A DNA stretch of 64,000 bases from Sphingobium psychrophilum (GTDB taxonomy: Bacteria; Pseudomonadota; Alphaproteobacteria; Sphingomonadales; Sphingomonadaceae), in assembly GCF_012927105.1 (NCBI RefSeq), contig NZ_JABBFV010000008.1, positions 141,480-205,479 of the forward strand, read 5' to 3'. A program made the translations under genes and the position numbers. The notes beneath the pieces were generated by a model, which made no database searches, was not told the origin of the DNA, and saw only the letters and a program-made list of their open reading frames with translations. Positions 34,521 to 43,306 of this stretch are shown one piece after another (within the stretch, counting starts at the first letter, position 1; every line of letters starts with the position of its first letter).

Positions 34521-36191
34521 TCAGTTGCCGGTATAGAGTTCGCCGACCGACAGGCTGGCCTGCGCCCCGGCCTTGACCATCAGGTCGCGGATCGGGGCGA
34601 CCAGTCGGGCCGCGGCGCGCTGGTTCTCGACCATGCGCAGCAGCAGGCGGAAATCGTCGGGCGGCTGCGCCGTCACCAGCGCGACGACATGGTCCGCGCC
34701 GAACGGCGGAATGACCTGGCTTTCAAGGACGGGCAGCGATTGGCCGGCGGCCAGTTCGCCCTTGCCGTCCGATGCGGCGACCGGGAACAGCCGCTGCACC
34801 GTGCCGTCCGACGCGATGTTGAACACGGTCGCATAACGCGGGCCAGGCGCGACCGAGCCATCACCCGTTTGCGCCAGCGCCAGCGTGACCGGCGCGCCGG
34901 ACGGATAGCGCGCGCCATTGTCGAGCGGGCCGACCATCAACCGCGCGCCGCGTTCCGACAGGAGCGGGCGCAGCGCCTCCAGCGCCGCCCATTTATCGAT
35001 CACGCCCCGCACCTGCGCCGGGGTCTTCACATTCTGGGCGACGATGTCGCCGGTGCGGCGCAGCATTGCCTGCGCCCGCGCGTCCCACACGAAATCGGCC
35101 CCCTGCCCGTCGGTCAGGATGCGCCAGGGATGATCGCCGCTGACGCTGGCACGCGCCTTCACATCCGCGACATAGAGACCAGGCAGCGGCGGCGGCACCG
35201 GCGGCGCGGGCGGCGGCGGCACGGTGGCGAACAAAGGCTGCCCCTCCCGCCCCGGCGGGATGATCGTGCTGCTTTCCTGCCGCTGGCCGCTCAGCATCCG
35301 CACCTGGACGTTGAGATAGGCGCCCAGTTCGCCGATCGACAGCGTGCCGTCGCCATCCTGGTCGGCGGCCATGCCCTTGCCGTCGGCGCGCGGCGTGGAC
35401 ATGCCCTGCTCGAAAGACCAGGTCAGGAAGCCGCGAGTCGGCGCGCCCTCCACCGGCAGCGCATTTTCCCAGGCGATCTGATCGTCAAGCGCCGCGCTGA
35501 TATAATAGAGGTTGGGCAGGTCGTCGCGCGTGGCGCTGACCGGGGCCGCATCGGCGGACGCCAGCACGCTGGCGAAGCGCGGCGCCGGGCGCGATCCCAG
35601 TTCGACATTACGCGCGCCCAGCGTCAGCCGCGGGGTCATGCCCATGACGCGCGGATCGACCGAACGGTGCAGCGTGCCGGAATGGCAGGTGTCGGCCATC
35701 ATCAGCACCTGCACGCCCTTTGGCACATACAGGGACAGCCAGGTGTAGAAATCCTTGTCGACGATGAAGCGCTCTGCGTCCTTCACATCGGGATCGAAGC
35801 CGGGCAGCGGCAGGAACTGGTCGGTGTCGCCGTCGCGCGTGCCCTTGACCGCGGCCTCGGCCAGCGCGCCATGGCCGGTATAATAAAGGAATATCCAGTC
35901 GCCCAGCCTGGAGCGCAGGCCCAGCGCGTGTAGCGCGGTTTCGACCGTGGTGCGGCTGACGCCGTCGTTGCGCAGCACGGTGACGTCGCTCGCGCCCTGT
36001 CCCCGAATCAGCGCCTCCATCGCCGCCAGATCATTTTCCGGCCCGACAAGGTCCATGATCAACTTGGACTGGAACTGCCACGCCCCCACCAACAAGGCCC
36101 GCGTTTCTGCATGAGCATGACCGGGACTAGTCAATATTGTGACAAAGCCTACCAGTACTGTTGCCCAGAGTCCACGCCGCCCCTTCGACAT
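34521..36191 (-). CDS. Secreted caspase-like peptidase with EF-hand and DUF4384-like module
   Basis: 556 residues. Signal peptide 1-28 (ending HAHAET). Caspase-fold (peptidase C14) domain to about 260 with the catalytic dyad H107 in YYTGHGAL and C169 in MMADTCHSGT. A canonical EF-hand loop follows at 277-288, DQDGDGTLSIGE, with all calcium-ligand positions filled. After a Pro-rich linker (325-337) the C-terminal part contains a DUF4384-like module at about 452-512 (SDGTVQRLFP, IPPFGADHVVAL) shared with the papain-like protein encoded at 39615. Family caspases prefer Arg/Lys at P1, but its substrate is unknown. Divergent from the six-gene plus operon. Confidence 0.88.
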   Translation of the reverse strand: MSKGRRGLWATVLVGFVTILTSPGHAHAETRALLVGAWQFQSKLIMDLVGPENDLAAMEALIRGQGASDVTVLRNDGVSRTTVETALHALGLRSRLGDWIFLYYTGHGALAEAAVKGTRDGDTDQFLPLPGFDPDVKDAERFIVDKDFYTWLSLYVPKGVQVLMMADTCHSGTLHRSVDPRVMGMTPRLTLGARNVELGSRPAPRFASVLASADAAPVSATRDDLPNLYYISAALDDQIAWENALPVEGAPTRGFLTWSFEQGMSTPRADGKGMAADQDGDGTLSIGELGAYLNVQVRMLSGQRQESSTIIPPGREGQPLFATVPPPPAPPVPPPLPGLYVADVKARASVSGDHPWRILTDGQGADFVWDARAQAMLRRTGDIVAQNVKTPAQVRGVIDKWAALEALRPLLSERGARLMVGPLDNGARYPSGAPVTLALAQTGDGSVAPGPRYATVFNIASDGTVQRLFPVAASDGKGELAAGQSLPVLESQVIPPFGADHVVALVTAQPPDDFRLLLRMVENQRAAARLVAPIRDLMVKAGAQASLSVGELYTGN

Positions 36192-36225
36192 TGGGATTCC
36201 CCCGCGCTTTTTTGTTGCCTCGACA

Positions 36226-36254
36226 GATATATACCCATAGTCTTAGAAAGGTAA
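36226..36254 (-). promoter_or_regulatory. Promoter candidate for the caspase gene at 34521
   Basis: Minus strand TTACCT, 17 bases, TATATC, in an AT-rich patch of about 70 bases in an otherwise GC-rich window, about 35 bases before the ATG. The divergent operon must also be read from this spacer. Confidence 0.35.
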
Positions 36255-36291
36255 TTGGGGCAATAACTATATCTTGACTCGGAGCGGACAA

Positions 36292-36978
36292 ATGGCCGTG
36301 TTGCGTTGCACTATAGTGGTTGCTTCCTTTATGCTTTTTGCAGGCGGAGCAGCAAACGCTCTGGCGCAGGCGGATAACGGTCCGCCGCCCGAAGAGGCCC
36401 CTACGGAAGGCGCAGCGGGCCGTGGCGTACGCATATTGCCGCCGGAACCGCCCGCGCCCAAGCCTGTTGCACAAGAGCCACAAGCACCACAACAACAGGC
36501 AGTCCATGCCATCCCTCCCGCCCCCGTCGCCGCCCCCGGCCGGAAGGTGCCGGTCGCCGCTGCGCCCGTCGCCGCTGCACCGGTCTCCGCGCCCGTACTC
36601 AAGGCCTGCGACCGTCCCGTGGCCAAGCCGACGCTGCGCTTTACCGATCCCGCGCGCTTCGATGGTGCGTTGAAGGGCAAGCTGCGCCGTGGCCGCCCGG
36701 TGGTGGTCGATCTCGACACGCCCTATCCCGCCGACAATGAAGCGCCGTTGCCGCTGGGCGCTTGGCTCAATGAGGTCAAGCAAAGCGGCGGCACGGTCAG
36801 CGTCGCGCCCTATTGCCAGAAGGGGCGCGGCTTTGGCGGCTTCTTCGCCAAGCTGTTCGGCGGCGGCCCGGCCGAACCCTATAAGGCCGCGCGCCGCTAC
36901 GACGCGGTGCTGCATGTCGACGCGGTCGACCAGGTTGTGACCCAGGTCGAGTTCGCGCCGCGCAAGGCGACAAAATGA
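36292..36978 (+). CDS. Secreted Pro/Ala-rich hypothetical protein
   Basis: 228 residues from ATG 36292, after GGAGCGGA; the frame begins slightly earlier with TTG. Signal peptide ends NALAQA; residues about 30-105 are Pro/Ala/Val-rich and look unstructured; the C-terminal half (TLRFTDPARFDG... HVDAVDQVVTQVEF) is a globular domain I do not recognise, with two cysteines (KACDRP, APYCQK). ATGA overlap with the caspase-FGE gene places it first in the operon. It may be an accessory or secreted partner of that enzyme. Confidence 0.75.
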   Translation: MAVLRCTIVVASFMLFAGGAANALAQADNGPPPEEAPTEGAAGRGVRILPPEPPAPKPVAQEPQAPQQQAVHAIPPAPVAAPGRKVPVAAAPVAAAPVSAPVLKACDRPVAKPTLRFTDPARFDGALKGKLRRGRPVVVDLDTPYPADNEAPLPLGAWLNEVKQSGGTVSVAPYCQKGRGFGGFFAKLFGGGPAEPYKAARRYDAVLHVDAVDQVVTQVEFAPRKATK

Positions 36979-38615
36979 GCCGTCCACATCCGGGGCGCGG
37001 GCGAGAGGGCGGGCGCGGCCTGATCCGCGCGCTGGCCGCCGTCTGGGCGCTGACGTTGTTGGCGTTGGCCGGTCCCGCGCGCGCGGCGGAAGAACCCCGA
37101 CTGGCGCTGGTGATCGTCAACGGCGCCTATCAGGCCTTCGACAAGCTCGGTTCCACCTATGCGGACGGCGACAAGGTCGCGACCGCGCTCAACGCCACCG
37201 GCTTCACCGACGCCAGCGGGGACGGCCCGGTGCAGGTGCGGCGCGACCTTTCGCGCGACGCGATGTTGCAGGCGGTCGCCGATTTCCGGGCGAAGCTGGC
37301 CGCCGCCGGTCCCAAGGCGTTCGGCACCCTCTATTTTTCCGGCCATGGCGCGGCGCTGGGCAGCTATGGCGACGTCATGCTGCTGCCGGTCGATGCCGGC
37401 CGCGACCTCACGCCCGAAAGTGCGACGCTGACCCGTGCGGCGCTGACCCATAATCTGCTGGGATCGGGCGCGAAGACGGTACTGATCGTGCTCGACATGT
37501 GTCGCAACGTCCTGCCTGCGCCGCCGCCGTCGCTGACCCAGATGATCGCCGCGGAAACCGGCACCGAAGCCAGCGCGGTGGGCGAATTGGCAGGCAGCAA
37601 AGGACTGCGCCGCATGGTCCGCGCGCCCGCCGCCGCGATCCGGCCGGATCAGGGCTATCTGGTGGCCTTTTCCACCAGCGCCGACCAGGTCGCCTTCGAC
37701 GACGGCATCTTTTCCAAGGTGCTGGCCGAGGAAATCCGCCGCCCGCAGCAAAATATCGCCGATGCGCTCAAGCGCGTGTCGGACCGTGTGGCGCTGTCGT
37801 CGGGCAAGAATTTCCAGAAGCCGACCTTCGACTATGGCCTGCAAGGCGCGCCGCCCTGCTTCATTTCCTGCGACCGGGCGGCGAGCGATCGTTTCTACGA
37901 TTGCGCCAACTGCCCCTGGATGCGGGCGATCCCGGCCGGGCTGACACCATTCGGATCGCCTGCGTCGGAACCGGGACGCGGCGGGGACGAGGCGGTGCAG
38001 GCCGACATGAAGATCGACCGGCCCTTCGCCATCGGCGTCTATGAGGTGACGATCGCCGAATGGAATGCCTGCGTGCGCGATAATGCCTGCACGAAGCTGG
38101 GCAATTGGTCGAAGGACAATCCCAATCCGCTGATCCCGGCGACCGACATCAGTTATGAGGACGCGCAGGCCTTCGTCGCCTGGCTGACCGTCCAATCGGG
38201 CCGCCCCTATCGCCTGCCGACCGAACAGGAATGGGAATATGCCAGCCGCGGCGGCGCGCCGTCGGCCTTCCCCTGGGGCGACGACATCGGGCCATCGATG
38301 GCCAATTATGATCATACCGCCCGCTATCACGGGTCGGATACCGCGCCCTATCGCGGCTATCCCGAAGCGGTGAACAGCTATCCCGCCAACAGTTTCGGCC
38401 TGAACCAGATGCAGGGCAATGTGTGGGAATGGACGTCGGGTTGCACCGACACATCCTGCCGCGCGCGGATCATACGTGGCGGATCGTTCGAAAGCGCGCC
38501 CGATGCGCTGCGATCGGCCAATCGTTTTACCGTACCGCCCGGCAAACGCCGGCAGGACGCCGGTTTGCGCGTCGTGCGCGACCTGGAACCGGACGAAATC
38601 GGGGGATCGTCCTGA
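36975..38615 (+). CDS. Caspase domain fused to formylglycine-generating-enzyme (FGE/SUMF1) domain
   Basis: 546 residues. Signal or membrane segment 16-38. Caspase fold 40-285 with H124 in YFSGHGAAL and C176 in VLDMCRNVL. From about 305 a SUMF1/EgtB-type domain: PTEQEWEYASRGG (416-427), FGLNQMQGNVWEW and RIIRGGSFESA. FGE domains in bacteria either oxidise cysteine in sulfatases or act as binding modules; its role here is unclear. Many cysteines (CFISC, YDCANC, CVRDNAC, CTDTSC) suggest disulfides, consistent with secretion. Confidence 0.88.
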   Translation: MSRPHPGRGREGGRGLIRALAAVWALTLLALAGPARAAEEPRLALVIVNGAYQAFDKLGSTYADGDKVATALNATGFTDASGDGPVQVRRDLSRDAMLQAVADFRAKLAAAGPKAFGTLYFSGHGAALGSYGDVMLLPVDAGRDLTPESATLTRAALTHNLLGSGAKTVLIVLDMCRNVLPAPPPSLTQMIAAETGTEASAVGELAGSKGLRRMVRAPAAAIRPDQGYLVAFSTSADQVAFDDGIFSKVLAEEIRRPQQNIADALKRVSDRVALSSGKNFQKPTFDYGLQGAPPCFISCDRAASDRFYDCANCPWMRAIPAGLTPFGSPASEPGRGGDEAVQADMKIDRPFAIGVYEVTIAEWNACVRDNACTKLGNWSKDNPNPLIPATDISYEDAQAFVAWLTVQSGRPYRLPTEQEWEYASRGGAPSAFPWGDDIGPSMANYDHTARYHGSDTAPYRGYPEAVNSYPANSFGLNQMQGNVWEWTSGCTDTSCRARIIRGGSFESAPDALRSANRFTVPPGKRRQDAGLRVVRDLEPDEIGGSS

Positions 38616-38677
38616 CGACAATTTCATGAGGGTTTGCGCCGGGGGTGGGACTTCGGCGCATGAAGAGGGGAATATCG

Positions 38678-39589
38678 ATGAACAAGTTTCTGATCGCGGC
38701 CACGGTGGCGGCGCTGGTGCCGGGCGCGGCTTTGGCGTCGCCTTACTATTCGACCATCGGCAGTCCGAACAGCCTACAGCATACAGCGGTCACGACCGCG
38801 CTCAATCTCAACGATCTCGACTATGACGATGATCCCGATACGCCGGGTTTCGACATGGAGGGCGACGCGGACACGATCGGCGGCGCGTTCAGCTATTGGG
38901 GTTCGGCGGGGACGGAGGGCCAGCGCTACGAACTACGCTATCAAAAGGCGTTTCGTCCTTCAGAAGGCAGCCGCGCCCGCATACTGATCGACCCGATCCT
39001 CAACGTCCTGCACGTCAATGACGGCCAGACCGCAATCCTGGGCACGCTGTCCACCGGCGTCGAAATTCCGGTCCAGCCTAACTGGCTCATCACTCCGCGC
39101 GTGGCGTTCGGCGCGACTGACAATGATGGCTATTTCGGCGCCAGCAGCGAAGTGCTGACCCTGTCGGCCACCAGCCGCTACAAGATCGCGCAGGTCGGCC
39201 GCGGCGACCTGACCATCGGTAATATGGTCGGGTGGACCACCACCACGGACATCGGCATCGGCAAGAAGCTGCCCTTCTATTTCAAGGAGGATGTCTGGTC
39301 GTTCCGCAACGGCATCGCCTATCAATTGCCGTTCAAGGGGCGGATGTTCGGCGGGCGGCAGGGTTCGATGCGCGCCAGCTACACCTGGACCAAGCTGACC
39401 GGCGATCCGCAATCCTATGAAAATGTGCATGAAGCCGCGCTGAGCGTGGGCATCCGCACCCGCGAGGCGGAACAGAAGAGTCGCGCCGAACAGCTGCGCA
39501 TCGGCCTGATCTACACCCATGGCACCAGCAGCTTTTCGCATGATTTCGATTTTGACGCGGCGACGCTGACCATCGGCTATCGTTTCTAA
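38678..39589 (+). CDS. Predicted outer-membrane beta-barrel protein
   Basis: 303 residues from ATG 38678 (GAGGGG upstream). Signal peptide MNKFLIAATVAALVPGAALA, alternating amphipathic strands, and a C-terminal phenylalanine (LTIGYRF), the usual assembly signal for outer-membrane barrels. No family known to me. It sits between the caspase-FGE and papain-like genes, separated from the latter by 25 bases, and could be the surface exit or anchor for the two secreted peptidases, which is inference. Confidence 0.7.
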   Translation: MNKFLIAATVAALVPGAALASPYYSTIGSPNSLQHTAVTTALNLNDLDYDDDPDTPGFDMEGDADTIGGAFSYWGSAGTEGQRYELRYQKAFRPSEGSRARILIDPILNVLHVNDGQTAILGTLSTGVEIPVQPNWLITPRVAFGATDNDGYFGASSEVLTLSATSRYKIAQVGRGDLTIGNMVGWTTTTDIGIGKKLPFYFKEDVWSFRNGIAYQLPFKGRMFGGRQGSMRASYTWTKLTGDPQSYENVHEAALSVGIRTREAEQKSRAEQLRIGLIYTHGTSSFSHDFDFDAATLTIGYRF

Positions 39590-39614
39590 AACAGCTATTC
39601 GGGAGGAACGGGTG

Positions 39615-41159
39615 ATGACACGTCGTCTCGTTACATGGGGCAGCGTTGCGCTGCTGGCGCTTTCGGGCGCAGGCATTTCGGCCCAGCAGAGCGACGACGC
39701 GCTGTTCATGACCGGGGCGGAGCCCGTTTCTCCCGAAGACTATGCCAAGCTGCCCAAACAGGGACGTTTCCGCGCCTATCTGCCCAAGCAGGTCGACCTG
39801 TCCAACGCCTATCCCCCGCCCGGATCGCAGGGGCCGCAGCCCAATTGCGTCGCCTGGGCGACCACCTATGCCGCGCGCACCTTCCTGAACTTTCGCGACA
39901 AGACTGTGCAGCCGGACAATCCGGCCGACCAGATGAGCCCGGCCTATGTCTATAACCGGCTGCGCCCCGCAGGATCGCCCTGCACCGGCACGATCAGCAT
40001 CGTTCAGGCGCTGACCCTGCTGAAAAATGAAGGCACGGTCAGCCTGGCCGAATTTCCCGATGACATGACCAAATGCGCGATCCCCGCGCCCGATGGGCTG
40101 AAAACCAAGGCGGGCAATTTCCGCCTGCTCGACTGGCGCGCGGTCGATCGCGAGGTCAAGGACGACTGGCGCACGCCGATCATATTGGACGACGTCAAGG
40201 GCGCGCTCGCCCGCGGCGCGCCGGTGATCTTTGCCATGCCCGCGCCCGCCGATTTCAAGGCGTTTCGCGGCGACGGCGTCTATAGCCGCGTGGCAAAGCC
40301 GGACAAGGCCAATTATCACGCCATGGCGATCGTGGGCTATGACGAGGATCGTCAGGCGCTGCGCATCATGAATAGCTGGGGGCCGATCTGGGGCGACAAG
40401 GGCTATGCCTGGATCGACTATGCCACCTTCCGGCTGCTGACCGGGGAAGCCTATTCGCTCGAAGCGCCGGTCGCCCCGGCCGCGCCCGGCGCGCCACCGC
40501 CGCCCCAGCGCAGCAATGCCCAGATCTTCGCCGATCAGGCAGCGGCAATCCCCTGCGGCGCGGTGTCGGTGCAGGGCAAAAGCGTCTCCGGCTTTTCCGG
40601 CGATCTGAACGCCATCGCCGCATTGCGCGAGGCGGCGGCCAATGCCGATCCGGCGATGAAGGTCGCCGTCCGCCACCTGCCCTGGCCGCAATGCGAGGCC
40701 GCGCTGACCCTGGCCGCGGCGATGGCGCGCGATGGCACCAGCATCGTTGCGCTGACTGCGGACGGCCAGGATCGGGACGGCGACCCCGTGGTGATGAAGG
40801 AGAATGAGATTTTCGGCGTCAGCGCGACGACGAGCGCGGCGCGGCCCTATCTCAGCATCATCTACCTTCAGGCCGACGGCAGCGCGGTCGAGTTGCATCG
40901 CGGCCATCCCGAACCCGACCGCAAGGGCGTGCGCCGCGTCACCATCGGCCTGTCCCAGGCGGCGCAACGCTATCAGGTCGCGCCGCCCTTCGGCCCCGAA
41001 CTGATCGTCGCGCTCGCCTCTGCCAAGCCGCTGTTCGGCGATGACGAAGTGGTGAACGGCACCGAGCGGCAGTTCCTGACCAGGTTGCGCGCCAAGCTGA
41101 ACAGCAGTCAGGGTGCAGGCGTGGCCGCCGCCTTCGTCCGGCTCCAGACCAGCAACTGA
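39615..41159 (+). CDS. Papain-like (C1A) cysteine peptidase with DUF4384-like module
   Basis: 514 residues from ATG 39615 (GGAGG eight bases upstream; GTG 39612 also possible). Signal peptide MTRRLVTWGSVALLALSGAG. The C1A catalytic set is complete: oxyanion Q72, nucleophile C78 in GPQPNCVAW, H235 in NYHAMAIVGYD and N253 in RIMNSWGPIWG. After a linker the C-terminal region (about 410-475) carries the DUF4384-like module also present in the caspase at 34521. No pro-peptide of the cathepsin type is visible. Secreted or periplasmic. Confidence 0.9.
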   Translation: MTRRLVTWGSVALLALSGAGISAQQSDDALFMTGAEPVSPEDYAKLPKQGRFRAYLPKQVDLSNAYPPPGSQGPQPNCVAWATTYAARTFLNFRDKTVQPDNPADQMSPAYVYNRLRPAGSPCTGTISIVQALTLLKNEGTVSLAEFPDDMTKCAIPAPDGLKTKAGNFRLLDWRAVDREVKDDWRTPIILDDVKGALARGAPVIFAMPAPADFKAFRGDGVYSRVAKPDKANYHAMAIVGYDEDRQALRIMNSWGPIWGDKGYAWIDYATFRLLTGEAYSLEAPVAPAAPGAPPPPQRSNAQIFADQAAAIPCGAVSVQGKSVSGFSGDLNAIAALREAAANADPAMKVAVRHLPWPQCEAALTLAAAMARDGTSIVALTADGQDRDGDPVVMKENEIFGVSATTSAARPYLSIIYLQADGSAVELHRGHPEPDRKGVRRVTIGLSQAAQRYQVAPPFGPELIVALASAKPLFGDDEVVNGTERQFLTRLRAKLNSSQGAGVAAAFVRLQTSN

Positions 41160-41167
41160 CCCCGGCC

Positions 41168-43306
41168 ATGGCGGGCCAACCGAACAAGGGTAAGCCCAAG
41201 GCCCGCGGGGGCCTGCGCTTGCCGCCGGTGGCACCGGTCGTGCGCTTCGGCGCGATGTTCCTGGCCTTCCTGCTGGGCACATGGGGTTTCGCGCAGGCCT
41301 ATGCAGAGGCCCGCATCGCCTCGACCGTCATGCAGGACGCTATGCGCGCGATGCGGCTGATCGTCGGCAGCTTTCCGCAGGTGCTGGAGGGGCGCGACCT
41401 GCCGCTGGCGCTCAACATCGCGCGCTGGGCGCTGCCGCTGCTGACCTTCTGGTCGACGGCGGCTTTGGCCTGGGAGCAATTGCGCAACCCGCTGCGGCTG
41501 GCGCTGATCCGGGCGCGGGGCGAACATCTGGTGATTGCGGGCGACGAAAGCGGCGGGCTGGCCGCACAGGCGGCGCGCGGCGCGCTGGCCGACGGACGGC
41601 GCGTGCTGCTGTGGCCGCAGGACCGGCGCACGACCTGGATCGCCGACGCGCTGGAGGCAGGCGCGGCGGAGGTGGAACAGGGCGTGGCGCAGGAGAGCGC
41701 CGCCGCGCTGGCGCTGGACAAGGCGCGCGCGGTGCTGCTGCTGTCGCGCGAGGCACGCGGCAATATCGCGCTCGCCTCCGCCCTATTGGCGCAGGCGGCG
41801 GCGGTGCGCCCGGCGGGCGACCCGATCGACATCATCCTGCGTGTCGATGACCTCGACCTGCGGCGCAGCGTCGAGCAGCGGTTCGAGCATGGCGACCGGC
41901 GGACGGCGCGCGTGCGGCTGGCGGCGCTACCCGACATTGCCGCGCGGCAGCTGGCGCTGGCCCGGCCGATCGACGGATTCAGCCGCGAAGGGCAGGCGGG
42001 GCGCGGGGTGCTGGTGATCGGCTTTACCCCGCTGATCGAACGCTATGTGCTGCGCACGCTGGCGGGCGGCCATTATCGTGATGGCGGCAAGCCCGTCTTC
42101 GCGATCCATATGGCCGACGCCGCGCAGGGCGAGGCGGCGTTTCGCGCGCGCAGTCCCGGCGCAGACGCGCTGTCGCCGCTGCGCTTTGTCGAGGCGCGGC
42201 CCGACCCGGCGCGGATCGCCCCGCTGATCGACGCCCATGTCGCGACGCTTGGCGAGCCGGTAGCGATCCTGATCGACCTGGACGACGACGACCGCGCGCT
42301 GGCCGTCGCATTGGCGGTAGATGCCCGCTATCGCGCCGCCGCCCTGCCCGCCCCGCCGATCCATGTGCGGATGGCGGGCGCGCACGACCATCGCGTCGGC
42401 GCAGGGATTTTCCCGTTCGGCGGCTTGGCCGACCTCGCCGATCCCGACATGCTGTTGCAGGACCGGCATGATGCGCTCGCCCGGTCGATCCATGATTTTT
42501 ATCTGGAAGGTCGCTTTGCCGAAGGCGAGCGGATCGGCGTGCGCGCGTCGATGCAGGAATGGGAGGATCTGCCCGAAAGCTTCCGCGACGATAACCGGCT
42601 GGTCGCCGACTGCTATCAATTGAAACTGCGCGACATCGGTGCGCGGCTGGTGGAGGGCGGCGGCCCATCGCTCAGCCTTTCCCCCGACGAACTGGAGGAA
42701 TTGTCGCGCGCCGAACATGATCGCTGGATGGCGGCCAAGCTGGTGCAGGGGTGGACCCATGGCGCGGTGCGCGACGATGCGCGGCGGCTGCATCCCGACA
42801 TCGTGCCTTATGATGACCTCAGCGAAGCGATCAAGGATCTGGACCGGGAGCAGGTGCGGATCATGGCGCGGCTGCTCAGCGCATCGGGCCGGCGGGCGCT
42901 GCGCACGCTGACGGTGGCGCTGTTGCCGGGCGGCGAGGATGCCGCGCCCGATCCGGCCGCCTTGGTGGCGGCATTGCGTGCCCAATATCCCGACCGCGCG
43001 CCTATCTTTGTCGGCGATCTGGCCGATCGCTGGTCGCGTCATGTGCTCACCGCGCTACAGGCGCAGGGAGAATTGGTGCAACTGGCGTTGGCCGGCCATG
43101 TGCAGGCGATCCTCGATCCGCTGCCGACCGGCGAAGCGACCGCGGCGGCGGCGCTGGTCCAAGGCGCAGACGCGATCTATGCGGGCGGCACGACGGCGCT
43201 CGTGGTGCGCACCGATCTGCTGCTGGCGACCGATCCCAGCCCCGATCCGCGCGCCATTCGCATCGGCCCGGACGGTGCGATCGGCCGCGCGCCATGGACG
43301 CGCTGA
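41168..43306 (+). CDS. Membrane-anchored protein with TrkA-N-like and RyR domains
   Basis: 712 residues. Two membrane segments (about 29-48 and 86-103) anchor it. Residues 118-270 (LVIAGDESGGLA) and 280-410 (VLVIGFTPLI) look like two TrkA-N/KTN-type nucleotide-binding Rossmann folds, like ion-channel regulatory domains, though Gly motifs are degenerate. A ryanodine-receptor (RyR) domain follows at about 465-570: AEHDRWMAAKLVQGWTHG, HPDIVPYDDLSEAIKDLDRE. The C-terminal 120 residues form a further Rossmann-like region. RyR domains in bacteria occur in predicted nucleotide-signalling conflict systems. It overlaps the permease gene by 13 bases. Confidence 0.85.
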   Translation: MAGQPNKGKPKARGGLRLPPVAPVVRFGAMFLAFLLGTWGFAQAYAEARIASTVMQDAMRAMRLIVGSFPQVLEGRDLPLALNIARWALPLLTFWSTAALAWEQLRNPLRLALIRARGEHLVIAGDESGGLAAQAARGALADGRRVLLWPQDRRTTWIADALEAGAAEVEQGVAQESAAALALDKARAVLLLSREARGNIALASALLAQAAAVRPAGDPIDIILRVDDLDLRRSVEQRFEHGDRRTARVRLAALPDIAARQLALARPIDGFSREGQAGRGVLVIGFTPLIERYVLRTLAGGHYRDGGKPVFAIHMADAAQGEAAFRARSPGADALSPLRFVEARPDPARIAPLIDAHVATLGEPVAILIDLDDDDRALAVALAVDARYRAAALPAPPIHVRMAGAHDHRVGAGIFPFGGLADLADPDMLLQDRHDALARSIHDFYLEGRFAEGERIGVRASMQEWEDLPESFRDDNRLVADCYQLKLRDIGARLVEGGGPSLSLSPDELEELSRAEHDRWMAAKLVQGWTHGAVRDDARRLHPDIVPYDDLSEAIKDLDREQVRIMARLLSASGRRALRTLTVALLPGGEDAAPDPAALVAALRAQYPDRAPIFVGDLADRWSRHVLTALQAQGELVQLALAGHVQAILDPLPTGEATAAAALVQGADAIYAGGTTALVVRTDLLLATDPSPDPRAIRIGPDGAIGRAPWTR

